This document shows, in pieces, positions 28,061 to 37,025 of a DNA stretch of 64,000 bases. The notes below the pieces were generated by a model. That model did no database searches. It saw only the letters and a program-made list of their open reading frames with translations, and had not been told where the DNA came from. A program made the position numbers and the translations under genes. How positions within the stretch are numbered: the stretch's first letter is position 1; each line of letters opens with the position of its first letter. Origin of the DNA: Leptonema illini DSM 21528 (GTDB taxonomy: Bacteria; Spirochaetota; Leptospiria; Leptospirales; Leptonemataceae); contig NZ_JH597773.1 in NCBI RefSeq assembly GCF_000243335.1, forward strand, positions 438,489 to 502,488, given 5' to 3'.

Positions 28061-29649
28061 AGAGATCTGCGCTCGTTCCTTCGCTTCGTTCTCTATTCAT
28101 CTCTTTTCTCTTTTTCGGGGGGCTGATCGCATGCGGTCCGCCTGCCCCCGATCATCTACCCGTAGAGAAGGAGGAGCCGTTGCGATCCACAGAAGAACTG
28201 CGTGCAGATCTGAAATCAGACGACTGGCAAAAGCGATCCGAGGCAGTGCTCGACATTCAGAAGCAGGGCGAGCGGACTTTCGAGGCCGATCTTCTGCGCT
28301 TACTTGAAAGTGACGCATCGCCGGCCGTGCGGCAGATCGCCGCTCTGACGCTGGCCGACTGGCAGTCGCGTAAGGCCGTTCCCATAATCGTGAGGCTTCT
28401 CTCGCGGCCCGAAATCGCGCCGGGCGTGACGGTGGACGCCACCTTTATGCTCGACGCCCTCTATCGCATGCCCGATGCGTCGGGAGCGGCAGCGGCCGCT
28501 GCTTATCTTCTGGATAACGATCTCAATCGCAGGTTATACGCCGTGCGCGCCCTTGAAGCGATGCAGAGCGGCGGAGCCCTCGTGCTGTCGATGGCGCAGC
28601 GCAATACCGACCCCGAAAAAGCGAGAGCGTTTGTGATGGCTCTGGGAAAGCTCGGCTACCGCCCGGCTGAGAGCTATCTGAAAGGCCAGCTGAAATCGCC
28701 CGCTCAGACGACGCAGGCCGCCGCCATCCTCGCCCTCGGTCGAGTAAAAAGCGTGAGCTCCGTTCCGGAGTTAGTCAGAATCCTCGACTCGGACTTCGTG
28801 AAAGGTCGCGAGAACGCGAAAGAGGCGCTGCTTGACATAGCAATGCCCGACACCGCCTCGCATGTTCTTCCGCTTCTTCGCTCATCAAGAGAAGAGACGC
28901 GTTATTTTGCCGCAGAAATCGCCGGCCGTCTTCCAGGTCGCGATACGGGCGAGAAGCTGCTCAAGATGTTTCAGGAGAACGATCGGCTAACGTCGGCTCC
29001 GGCGGCCACCGCTCTCGGCTATATGAAATACGAACCGGCTCGGTCGGCCATCGAGACGCGGCTTGTCGATCGCAATGCGGCCGAACGCGAGGCGCTTGCC
29101 CGTTCGCTTGGCTGGATCGGCAGCAGGGCGAGCATACAGCCGCTGATACAGGTGCTTCGCGAATCGGACGGCGACGGACGCTACGGCGCCGCCTGGTCCC
29201 TTGGCATACTGGAGGCAGAAGAGGCGTTACCCGATCTTGAGAAGGCCGCGAACAGTGGTGATTCTCGCCTTGCCTCGCTTGCCATCGAGGCCATCGGCAG
29301 CATCGCCTCGCCCTCCTCCCTGCCTTTGCTCGTCAGCCGGGCTCGTGACCCCGGCGTGCAGGTCTTTGCCATCGATGCGATCGGCAGGATTCCGGGAGAT
29401 CAGGCCGTGCAGGAATTACAGGAGCTTGCCACAGGCGGCAACGAAAAGACCGCAGCGCTTGCCGTGCAGGCCCTGAGCGGACGCAAAGAGCCCGCCGCCG
29501 TCGATGCGCTCATCGCCACGCTGCGCAAGACGTCGACCGAATCGCCGCTTGCCGGTCAGATCTACGCCGGCCTGCACCGCCAGACGGGGCAGCGTTACAC
29601 GACAAAGAACCAGTGGCTTCAGTGGGATGAGATCAGAAAGAGGAAGTGA
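28057..29649 (+). CDS. HEAT-repeat lipoprotein
   Basis: A 530-residue lipoprotein: signal peptide with lipobox GLIAC, then about a dozen HEAT/PBS-lyase-type repeats of roughly 30 residues (for example SPAVRQIAALTLADWQ, REALARSLGWIGSRASI, LASLAIEAIGSIASPSSL). Such solenoids bind proteins. Start GTG 28057 overlaps the upstream gene by four bases. Its stop codon lies inside the repeated sequence that flanks the mini-element at 29643-30313. The binding partner is unknown. HEAT lipoproteins are common in Leptospira. Confidence 0.82.
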   Translation: MKRSALVPSLRSLFISFLFFGGLIACGPPAPDHLPVEKEEPLRSTEELRADLKSDDWQKRSEAVLDIQKQGERTFEADLLRLLESDASPAVRQIAALTLADWQSRKAVPIIVRLLSRPEIAPGVTVDATFMLDALYRMPDASGAAAAAAYLLDNDLNRRLYAVRALEAMQSGGALVLSMAQRNTDPEKARAFVMALGKLGYRPAESYLKGQLKSPAQTTQAAAILALGRVKSVSSVPELVRILDSDFVKGRENAKEALLDIAMPDTASHVLPLLRSSREETRYFAAEIAGRLPGRDTGEKLLKMFQENDRLTSAPAATALGYMKYEPARSAIETRLVDRNAAEREALARSLGWIGSRASIQPLIQVLRESDGDGRYGAAWSLGILEAEEALPDLEKAANSGDSRLASLAIEAIGSIASPSSLPLLVSRARDPGVQVFAIDAIGRIPGDQAVQELQELATGGNEKTAALAVQALSGRKEPAAVDALIATLRKTSTESPLAGQIYAGLHRQTGQRYTTKNQWLQWDEIRKRK

Positions 29650-29705
29650 ATACCAGCTCCCAGGCAGACTCGAACTGCCGCCCCCCTCATTACGAATGAA
29701 ATGCT
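29643..29705 (-). repeat. Truncated tRNA-Thr copy (att-like direct repeat)
   Basis: These 63 bases repeat 30251-30313 with one substitution and a diverging end. They hold 12 bases beyond the tRNA 3' end plus the acceptor 3' strand, T arm, variable loop and anticodon arm of tRNA-Thr, but not its 5' half. The two copies are 608 bases apart and bracket a single HTH gene. Confidence 0.85.
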
Positions 29706-29910
29706 GGGCCCGGCTGTCTTCCCCGCACAGAATGCGTCATCCGCCTGACGCGTTCGCTTCAAACAAGAAAAAAGAGCTGACAGAAATCCTGTCCATGCCT
29801 TGTGTACCTATAAATCGGTACGCAGGGCATGGCGGAGCATATCATATATGCCGGGTCTTATTTCACCGTGGAATGGTACTATGACCGTTCTGGTGATCGG
29901 AGAGATGACT

Positions 29911-30228
29911 ATGAAAATCGCGTACAAGAAGGGACGTACTACGAAGACGACCTATGAAAGAGAGATGGAAGATCCCGAATTCCGCAAAGGTCTTGCCGAA
30001 GAAGAGGCCCGGCTCGCCCTCTCTGAGCTTCTGATTACGCTTATGGAAGAAGAAGAGGTCTCGGTACGCGAGCTGGCCAAGCGTGCCGATGTTTCGGCTT
30101 CGATCATTCAGGATCTGCGCAGCGGAAAGCGCGACAACCCCACTTTCTCAAGCTTCGCGCGGCTTATTCATTCCATGGGCTTCGAGATAGCTATCAAGCG
30201 CGGCCGTAAAACCTACGCCAGACTGTAG
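29911..30228 (+). CDS. XRE/HigA-like helix-turn-helix protein
   Basis: A 105-residue protein with a helical, acidic N-terminus and a C-terminal Cro/C1-type HTH (VSVRELAKRADVSASIIQDLRSGKRDNPTFSSFARLIHSMGF). The layout is that of HigA/antitoxin-type regulators. Start ATG 29911 has GGAGAG eight bases upstream; ATGs at 29881 and 29905 are also in frame. No HigB/RelE toxin gene is intact beside it; the 150 bases upstream contain no open gene. It is the only cargo of the tRNA-Thr element. Confidence 0.75.
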   Translation: MKIAYKKGRTTKTTYEREMEDPEFRKGLAEEEARLALSELLITLMEEEEVSVRELAKRADVSASIIQDLRSGKRDNPTFSSFARLIHSMGFEIAIKRGRKTYARL

Positions 30229-30262
30229 AAAACGGGTGATTGTGAATTAAGAAGTGAATACC

Positions 30263-30335
30263 AGCTCCCAGGCAGACTCGAACTGCCGACCCCCTCATTA
30301 CGAATGAGGTGCTCTACCGACTGAGCTATGGGAGC
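30263..30335 (-). tRNA. tRNA-Thr (CGT anticodon)
   Basis: A 73-base cloverleaf: acceptor GCTCCCA/TGGGAGC, D stem GCTC/GAGC, anticodon arm CCTCA-TTCGTAA-TGAGG giving anticodon CGT, T arm GGCAG-TTCGAGT-CTGCC, discriminator T. CCA is not encoded. It reads codon ACG. Its 3' portion is duplicated at 29643-29705. Confidence 0.96.
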
Positions 30336-30611
30336 AAGCATGGTCAGTCTCGAAAAGCCGATTCTGCGTGCAAGCAGGAATCGGGGGCAGCAAGCCCGCT
30401 TCCCCTTGCTACACAGGCAAAAACACGCTCATGTGCGGCTTCGCTAAACATTTAGAAATCATTTAACCGCTGAGGACGCGGAGGGCACAGAGAAGAGCTG
30501 TGAGGGGAAGAGGCTGCTGTTAGGTAGCCTCTTCTCTCTGTTCGCCGGGCAGTAAGTGTCGTGTATCGTTTCGCTGGTGATTTTCCCTTCGTTGCAAATG
30601 AAGGGCCTGCA
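30336..30611. other. Gene-free stretch between tRNA-Thr and the CRISPR trailer
   Basis: It holds an imperfect hairpin (CCGATTC with GAATCGG near 30357-30385) and, at about 30463-30500, another copy of the intergenic motif (TTAACCGCTGAGGACGCGGAGG) seen at 8390 and 18550. No gene is seen. Confidence 0.6.
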
Positions 30612-33600
30612 CGGTCCTTGCCCGCGCATACTGGGAATAGATGCCGGCAAGGACAGCGATCTGCGCTTCTTTCGGTTCAGCCCCGCACATGCGGGGAATA
30701 GACATTGGTGTTCAGGTTGCCGGTGACGAGATACGGTTCATCCCCGCATGCGCGGGGAATAGGTCTCGAATCTGTCCGTTTCGGTCAACGTCGCCGGTTC
30801 ACCCCCGCGCATGCGGGGAATAGTTCTGGCTTTCGTCGAACAGAAGCACGACTCGCGGTTCATCCCCGCGCATGCGGGGAATAGGCCTTGAGGACGTTGT
30901 CGATGTCCCGTCTGCGCGGTTCATCCCCGCGCGTGCGGGGAATAGCTGAACGCATACCCGCCTTTCCCGATTGAGCGCGGTTCATCCCCGCGCATGCGGG
31001 GAATAGAAGATCGTCACACCGCCGAAGAGCGGAGTCGACGGTTCATCCCCACGCATGCGGGGAATAGACCGTTCAGGTTGAGGTGAGCGGCGACGAAGAC
31101 GGTTCATCCCCGCGCATGCGGGGAATAGTCGACGACCGTTTCAACGCCCGAAAATTCTGACGGTTCATCCCCGCATGCGCGGGGAATAGGACGACGGCCG
31201 ATATGAGATCGCGGTCGCTCACGGTTCATCCCCGCATGCACGGGGAATAGCCCGATGGATTTTCGCAACTTACTGACGTCCTCGGTTCATCCCCGCATGC
31301 GCGGGGAATAGTGCACTCCTCTGACTATCACAACGTCGATGTCCGGTTCATCCCCGCATGCGCGGGGAATAGCGTTTCGGCCACATGGCCAACCGGAATG
31401 ATCACGGTTCATCCCCGCATGCGCGGGGAATAGTTCCAGATCCCTACGGGCAGTTTCGTTCCCGTACGGTTCATCCCCGCATGCGCGGGGAATAGAAGTT
31501 CGCCGCTGCGTTCTTGATGCGCTATGGCGGTTCATCCCCGCATGCGCGGGGAATAGGTTTTCATGTTCTTTATTCTCCCTTATAAATACGGTTCATCCCC
31601 GCATGCGCGGGGAATAGCGTATAGAACCTTCCCTTGTCGTCCCGAAAAACGGTTCATCCCCGCATGCGCGGGGAATAGTTGCTATTCTTCATCCTGAATG
31701 GTCCAATGAACGGTTCATCCCCGCATGCGCGGGGAATAGTAACGGACTCCGCAACCGTTATCCGCCGATCGCGGTTCATCCCCGCATGCGCGGGGAATAG
31801 CTCAGTTTTACCCGGACGTTGCTGGCGAAAAACGGTTCATCCCCGCATGCGCGGGGAATAGGATTGCGCCGGCGCCCGCTGCTTCTGCGGTGTCGGTTCA
31901 TCCCCGCATGCGCGGGGAATAGACGAACTCATCGGCGACTACGTGCGTTTCAAGCGGTTCATCCCCGCATGCGCGGGGAATAGTCGGGGTTTCCATTTTT
32001 TCCACCAGTCGAGCGCGGTTCATCCCCGCATGCGCGGGGAATAGGAACTTCTCTTGAATAGTTTTGATCGAGGGCGCGGTTCATCCCCGCATGCGCGGGG
32101 AATAGGACCGCACGAGCATCCCGAACGACGTCGCTCGCGGTTCATCCCCGCATGCGCGGGGAATAGCTCTCCGCTTTTGGTTAACTTAATAGACTTGTCT
32201 GGTTCATCCCCGCATGCGCGGGGAATAGAATTTCTTTTTTTATTCGAGGACGAGGCCGCCCGGTTCATCCCCGCATGCGCGGGGAATAGCATAATTAAGC
32301 CTCCTGGGGTTTAGTTGTGCCCGGTTCATCCCCGCATGCGCGGGGAATAGAATCTGAATCTGTTTTATCTTCCTACCGGTGACGGTTCATCCCCGCATGC
32401 GCGGGGAATAGGTTCCAGTTTGTGGGGTTTGATGAGCTCGGGCAGGTTCATCCCCGCATGCGCGGGGAATAGATGTACGCCTTTATGAGGGGCTGAGGAT
32501 CGTACGGTTCATCCCCGCATGCGCGGGGAATAGTCGGCCGAGGTGGTCAACCAATTTAAACTCGACGGTTCATCCCCGCATGCGCGGGGAATAGACTTTC
32601 GGGGCGTCCGCGAGTATTCGAAGACTCGGTTCATCCCCGCATGCGCGGGGAATAGGCGTCTTCTGGCGATGCTCCATTCGGCCACGGCGGTTCATCCCCG
32701 CATGCGCGGGGAATAGACTCGCGGGCTCTATCGATGAGCTCGTTTAACCGGTTCATCCCCGCATGCGCGGGGAATAGATCTTCTATTTGTTTCCACTTTA
32801 AATCAAAGGCGGTTCATCCCCGCATGCGCGGGGAATAGCAAAGCGGCGGTTTGCCCCTGCTTCTGATACTCGGTTCATCCCCGCATGCGCGGGGAATAGA
32901 GCTTTCCGGATGCGCTTTTCAAGCCCGGCAGCGGTTCATCCCCGCATGCGCGGGGAATAGCGTTTCAAGGGTTACGGATAAATTGCGGAGTGCGGTTCAT
33001 CCCCGCATGCGCGGGGAATAGTCGATGACCCGAAGTCTGGGCTCATCGCAGGACGGTTCATCCCCGCATGCGCGGGGAATAGGTTGCCCCTACCCCCATT
33101 ATGATGCCTGACGACGGTTCATCCCCGCATGCGCGGGGAATAGATAGTCAGCCTCAGTCTTACTCTTCCGAGTCTCGGTTCATCCCCGCATGCGCGGGGA
33201 ATAGATCGTATATGCATTTATCGCCGGCGGATTAGGCGGTTCATCCCCGCATGCGCGGGGAATAGGTATCCCCATAGAGTCGTAAATACATACATGACGG
33301 TTCATCCCCGCATGCGCGGGGAATAGAGCTCGGCGGGATTTCCGGCGGTGTGCTGTCGCGGTTCATCCCCGCATGCGCGGGGAATAGTGGATCTGAAAGG
33401 TCTTCCAACCTCTGGAGGGCGGTTCATCCCCGCATGCGCGGGGAATAGTCGTTCTGTGATAGCCATTACGCGACCTCCTGCGGTTCATCCCCGCATGCGC
33501 GGGGAATAGGGAAGAATGAAGTCCTCGATAATGATGTTATACGGTTCATCCCCGCATGCGCGGGGAATAGATGGACGGGGCGCTGAACCAGTTCACGGAA

Positions 33601-34489
33601 GGCCGGTTCATCCCCGCATGCGCGGGGAATAGGTGCTCGTAAATCCATGCCACAGAATAGCATACGGTTCATCCCCGCATGCGCGGGGAATAGCCGAGAA
33701 TTCGGTCAATCTCAGAGGAGACAAGCGGTTCATCCCCGCATGCGCGGGGAATAGATGCCAAAGCTAAGATAGCTTCCGCCGGAATACGGTTCATCCCCGC
33801 ATGCGCGGGGAATAGGACTTCGAGTCGGACCAGTCGCGTGCGGCGCGCGGTTCATCCCCGCATGCGCGGGGAATAGAAAACGATCGTTTTCTTTTCTCCG
33901 TCCGTGAGCGGTTCATCCCCGCATGCGCGGGGAATAGTTTGGTTGCCTTTTTAGCAACTTTCTCGACCTCGGTTCATCCCCGCATGCGCGGGGAATAGGA
34001 CAGATGAGGAGATCGAGACGCTCAGGTTTGCGGTTCATCCCCGCATGCGCGGGGAATAGGCCCACTGCGCTACGCGCAGAACAACAGCGGCCGGTTCATC
34101 CCCGCATGCGCGGGGAATAGTCAGTGATTTCGGCAAGGGTCAACCGGTGAGAGGGTTCATCCCCGCATGCGCGGGGAATAGGCCATCAACAGTTGAGATG
34201 GCGAATGTATTGTCTGGTTCATCCCCGCATGCGCGGGGAATAGTACGTATACCGAAATCTCTGTATAACCAAAAGGCGGTTCATCCCCGCATGCGCGGGG
34301 AATAGTATTCATCGAGTGCAGCATAAAGAGCCGGAAACGGTTCATCCCCGCATGCGCGGGGAATAGACGCGACCTCCTGCTTACGGTGCGCTATGTAGTC
34401 GGTTCATCCCCGCATGCGCGGGGAATAGCATGACAGCGTGTTAGCTCCTACGAATATGTACGGTTCATCCCCGCATGCGCGGGGAATAG
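30612..34489 (-). CRISPR. Type I-E CRISPR array, 64 repeats and 63 spacers
   Basis: I counted 64 repeats of 29 bases. On the transcribed (minus) strand a repeat is CTATT, stem CCCCGC, 4-base loop, stem GCGGGG, then ATGAACCG, the 8-base crRNA handle. Fifty-seven spacers are 32 bases and six are 33. The leader end is at 34489, next to cas2. The first repeats at the low-coordinate end (30612, 30673) are degenerate, as expected of the trailer. The loop/stem core occurs in two versions, CCCCGCATGCGCGGGG and CCCCGCGCATGCGGGG on the plus strand, which are reverse complements of each other. Four repeats (32200, 32444, 34153, 34215) have lost the first plus-strand C. Confidence 0.98.
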
Positions 34490-34532
34490 ACTAAAAGTCC
34501 GTATAGGTGTTTTTAAAGATCACTGCTTAAAG
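34490..34532 (-). promoter_or_regulatory. CRISPR leader
   Basis: Only 43 bases lie between the cas2 stop and the first repeat, so the A/T-rich leader and its promoter probably extend into the end of cas2. An inverted repeat CTGCTT/AAGCAG (34523-34540) spans the cas2 stop. Confidence 0.65.
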
Positions 34533-34829
34533 TCAAGCAGGTTTTTGCTTGCTTTCTGGAACGGGATACTGGGTGAGCACCATCCCCTCAAAATCGACGA
34601 TTTCCCGGCTCGTGTCACCGTTCGAAAGAGCTGCGTAGCCTTGCTCTGTGTTCGTTTTATAGATCATCAAAGCGTCCACTTTCCACTCTTCCGTTATGCG
34701 CGCCCATAGCTTCTCGCGCACACGTCGGCCGAAGTTGCCGACGAAAACGCCAGCTTTCAGCTCAATAGTTAACCGCGACATCACGCCCCTCTGAGCCGGC
34801 GTCGCTCTCTCCAGCACGACGATTACCAT
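34533..34829 (-). CDS. cas2: CRISPR-associated endonuclease/integration factor Cas2, type I-E
   Basis: A 98-residue Cas2e: MVIVVLERATPAQRGVMSRL, then VFVGNFGRRVREKLW and ALMIYKTNTEQGY. It forms the integration complex with Cas1 that inserts new spacers. ATG 34829 has GGAGG seven bases upstream and lies inside the end of cas1 (68-base overlap). It is the last cas gene before the leader. Confidence 0.93.
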   Translation of the reverse strand: MVIVVLERATPAQRGVMSRLTIELKAGVFVGNFGRRVREKLWARITEEWKVDALMIYKTNTEQGYAALSNGDTSREIVDFEGMVLTQYPVPESKQKPA

Positions 34830-35640
34830 ACAACACCTCCATGATGTCAGGAATGATCCGCTTGAGCAGCTTTCGCTCTTTGAAAACATCACGGCATTCC
34901 ATTCTTACACGTGATTCTACCGATGCCGGCCCCTGTGCTATACGGAATGCGATCGGTATAGTGAGCTCCGTTTTATAGAGGTCAGCAAGATCATACACAA
35001 AGGAAAGCTGCTTTCCGGTGTGAATGAAACCGATGCCGGCCGAACAACCGACGGCAAGGATCGCTGCATGACAGAGACCATACAGGCAGGAGTTTGCAGC
35101 AGACAATGCCTTATTGATCGGGTCCGAGATCCCCCATTCCGATTGATCGTAGTTTCGCCCCGTCCATTCAATCTCGTACTCTTCGGCAGCGGCCTTATAG
35201 GCCGCTCTCACACGAGCCCCTTCTTTGCCCCGCAGTTGCTCTATGCTATACCGTTCATCAACGACTTCGTCAAACCGCATTTCGTAGAGCTTTCTCACAA
35301 CGCGCAGTCGTTCTTCTGGATCGGAATAGAGCTGCGCCTGACGCAGCAGATTCCTTGAAGAATACGTTCCCTGAGTGCCGGCCGAGTACATCCGCACTCC
35401 TTCATCGCCAACCCAGCACAACAAACACCGAGCATCAGTGAGGCGCTTGATGGCTGCATGTGTGATTGTCGTTCCGGGTCCGAGCATCAGGAGTGATAGT
35501 GTTTCAGCCGGTATTGGAACCTTTTTGTCTTTGTAGAAATAGGCCACCGTCTGCATATCCTGCTCGATATGACCCTTCTCGAAGTAGAGATAGCTCCAGT
35601 TCTCGTCGAACCTCGGCAATTCCTGAAGATCTCGATTCAT
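34762..35640 (-). CDS. cas1: CRISPR integrase Cas1, type I-E
   Basis: A 292-residue Cas1e, the spacer-acquisition integrase. Typical segments are LPRFDENWSYLYFEKGHIEQ, LLMLGPGTTITHAAIKRL, VRMYSAGTQGTYSSRNLLRQA, DPINKALSAANSCLYGLCHAAILAVG (with metal ligands nearby) and GFIHTGKQLSFVYDLADLYK. ATG 35640 overlaps the cas6e stop by four bases (ATGA) and has GGAGAG upstream. Confidence 0.95.
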   Translation of the reverse strand: MNRDLQELPRFDENWSYLYFEKGHIEQDMQTVAYFYKDKKVPIPAETLSLLMLGPGTTITHAAIKRLTDARCLLCWVGDEGVRMYSAGTQGTYSSRNLLRQAQLYSDPEERLRVVRKLYEMRFDEVVDERYSIEQLRGKEGARVRAAYKAAAEEYEIEWTGRNYDQSEWGISDPINKALSAANSCLYGLCHAAILAVGCSAGIGFIHTGKQLSFVYDLADLYKTELTIPIAFRIAQGPASVESRVRMECRDVFKERKLLKRIIPDIMEVLYGNRRAGESDAGSEGRDVAVNY

Positions 35641-36311
35641 ATTGCTCTCCGGAGAAGAAGAAGGCCGCAACCGAAGGCCTTTCCGTGGCCAATACCTTTC
35701 AAAAGCGAGCGGCGAAACGGCTCTTCGTCCGTAACCGTAAGCACACCGCTAAAATCCATGATACCGAAGGTCATCTTCGTATCTTTTTTCCTGGTCTGCA
35801 ATCGACGATATCGCTCGACGAGGACATGATTAACCGAGAAGCCGAGAGCCTCTGAACGACCGATCAACCATTCGCTGCCAGAATGCGTTAGCACTTCCTG
35901 TGATGTTATTTGTTCAGCGGCCGGCAGAGCCTGATTCTTAGCCAGAGCATCCAGATAAACATCATCGCGGCGCCGTTTCTTTGATTCTTTACCCTCTGGC
36001 ATCCTTGTGACGACAGGATTGGCTCGCAGTTGAAACTGATAGACAGCGCCCTTCCTGATTACAGGCGCGAATGGCTTGGTTTCAATAAGGAAGGCATCCA
36101 GATCGTTCTCGGGCTTTCTCTCAGAAAGCAAAAAGAACTGCATGGTTTTGCTATCATCGTTCTTTCTGTAGAGAAAGTCACGGTGCTGCTCCTCGTTTTC
36201 GGGGAAAAATCGCCAGATGAGCCTGTGCTCATCATAAAGTCCGCCGTAAATTTCAGTTTTCAAGAACTTCCGAATTTGCGAAGGACTGAGGGTGATTCTA
36301 CTGAAATACAT
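35637..36311 (-). CDS. cas6e: crRNA-processing endoribonuclease Cas6e (Cse3/CasE)
   Basis: A 224-residue RAMP protein that cuts pre-crRNA at the base of the repeat hairpin and remains on the crRNA 3' end. MYFSRITLSPSQI opens the first ferredoxin fold; ANPVVTR and the C-terminal glycine-rich loop KGIGHGKAFGCGLLLL are family marks. It overlaps cas5e by 14 bases. The same enzyme would have to process the mini-CRISPR at 40885-40975, whose repeat-like units keep the 6-base-pair stem. Confidence 0.93.
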   Translation of the reverse strand: MYFSRITLSPSQIRKFLKTEIYGGLYDEHRLIWRFFPENEEQHRDFLYRKNDDSKTMQFFLLSERKPENDLDAFLIETKPFAPVIRKGAVYQFQLRANPVVTRMPEGKESKKRRRDDVYLDALAKNQALPAAEQITSQEVLTHSGSEWLIGRSEALGFSVNHVLVERYRRLQTRKKDTKMTFGIMDFSGVLTVTDEEPFRRSLLKGIGHGKAFGCGLLLLRRAI

Positions 36312-37020
36312 CGGCGGCCTCCATTTCTATGAGGAACTCACTTCGCTCGCCAAACTGCCAGTTTCCTCGATGAATCAACCGATCCCGCCTCTGAAACTCC
36401 GCTCGTGTACCTGAGGCCGGCCGATCTTCCGTAAACAACTGAAAATAGACAGTATCTTCTGGTATCAGCGGCTTAAGCAGATCAGACATCGGTAATTCGA
36501 CCTTTTTCATGGCCTCCATCACCGAACCGGCGTGAACCAGTTCTGGATGGAAAGGGAGAGCAGGCGGACAACTTTTGCGACCCAGATACGGAGCGAAAAC
36601 GGGTCGTTGCAGAGATTCGCCGATCTGCTTCAGCAGCTCCTCATCATCTGAATTCAACGCAACGCGAAACAGCGCATCCTGACGGTAGTCACGAGTTGAC
36701 AGAATGGTATTCAAATCTGGTTGAAGCAGCTCTTCGCGTCTTGTGAAAAGCCGTTTTCCTTTTCTGGCTGAAGGGACCTGTACCGTATGGTAATCACGCA
36801 ACAGGTTGCCGGCGGCGAGAACAAGAACTGAGAAGCGAACGGCCTCTGCAAGCTTCGCAATACGGTCTTGCTCCTCCCGCCGTATTCCCATGGCACCGGC
36901 GACGAGGCCAAGAACGCCCGATTTCGTCGGATGAACATGCGATGGCCGGTATTCGCCGACGGCAGTATCTCCGGCAGCGAACAGAGCACCATGCATGTGA
37001 AAGACGAGATAGGATTGCAT
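36298..37020 (-). CDS. cas5e: Cascade subunit Cas5e (CasD)
   Basis: A 240-residue Cas5e that caps the crRNA 5' handle in Cascade. SYLVFHMHGALFAAGDTAVGEYRPSHVHPTKSGVLGLVAGAMGI is the conserved N-terminal half (positions 2-45). ATG 37020 with GGAG eight bases upstream is chosen over GTG 37029. The gene overlaps or abuts cas7e and overlaps cas6e. Confidence 0.93.
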   Translation of the reverse strand: MQSYLVFHMHGALFAAGDTAVGEYRPSHVHPTKSGVLGLVAGAMGIRREEQDRIAKLAEAVRFSVLVLAAGNLLRDYHTVQVPSARKGKRLFTRREELLQPDLNTILSTRDYRQDALFRVALNSDDEELLKQIGESLQRPVFAPYLGRKSCPPALPFHPELVHAGSVMEAMKKVELPMSDLLKPLIPEDTVYFQLFTEDRPASGTRAEFQRRDRLIHRGNWQFGERSEFLIEMEAADVFQ

Positions 37021-37025
37021 CGGTC

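Larger units (their letters stand above)
29643..30313. mobile_element. Minimal integrated element at tRNA-Thr
   Basis: A 608-base unit is bounded by direct repeats derived from the 3' part of tRNA-Thr, the standard footprint of tyrosine-recombinase integration at a tRNA. The intact tRNA remains at the right end. Inside there is one HTH gene, a 14-base-pair hairpin with two G-U pairs (29795-29832) and no integrase. It is either a decayed remnant, a satellite mobilised in trans, or a simple segmental duplication. Confidence 0.55.

Noticed and set aside
29760-29884. Remnant toxin gene upstream of the HTH protein
   Set aside because: I looked for RelE, HigB or HicA pieces in all frames and saw only short, unconvincing stretches.
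30641-34345. Several open frames of 60-90 codons inside the CRISPR array with repeating SSPHARG/IPACAGN peptides
   Set aside because: They are translations of the repeats themselves and have no start signals.
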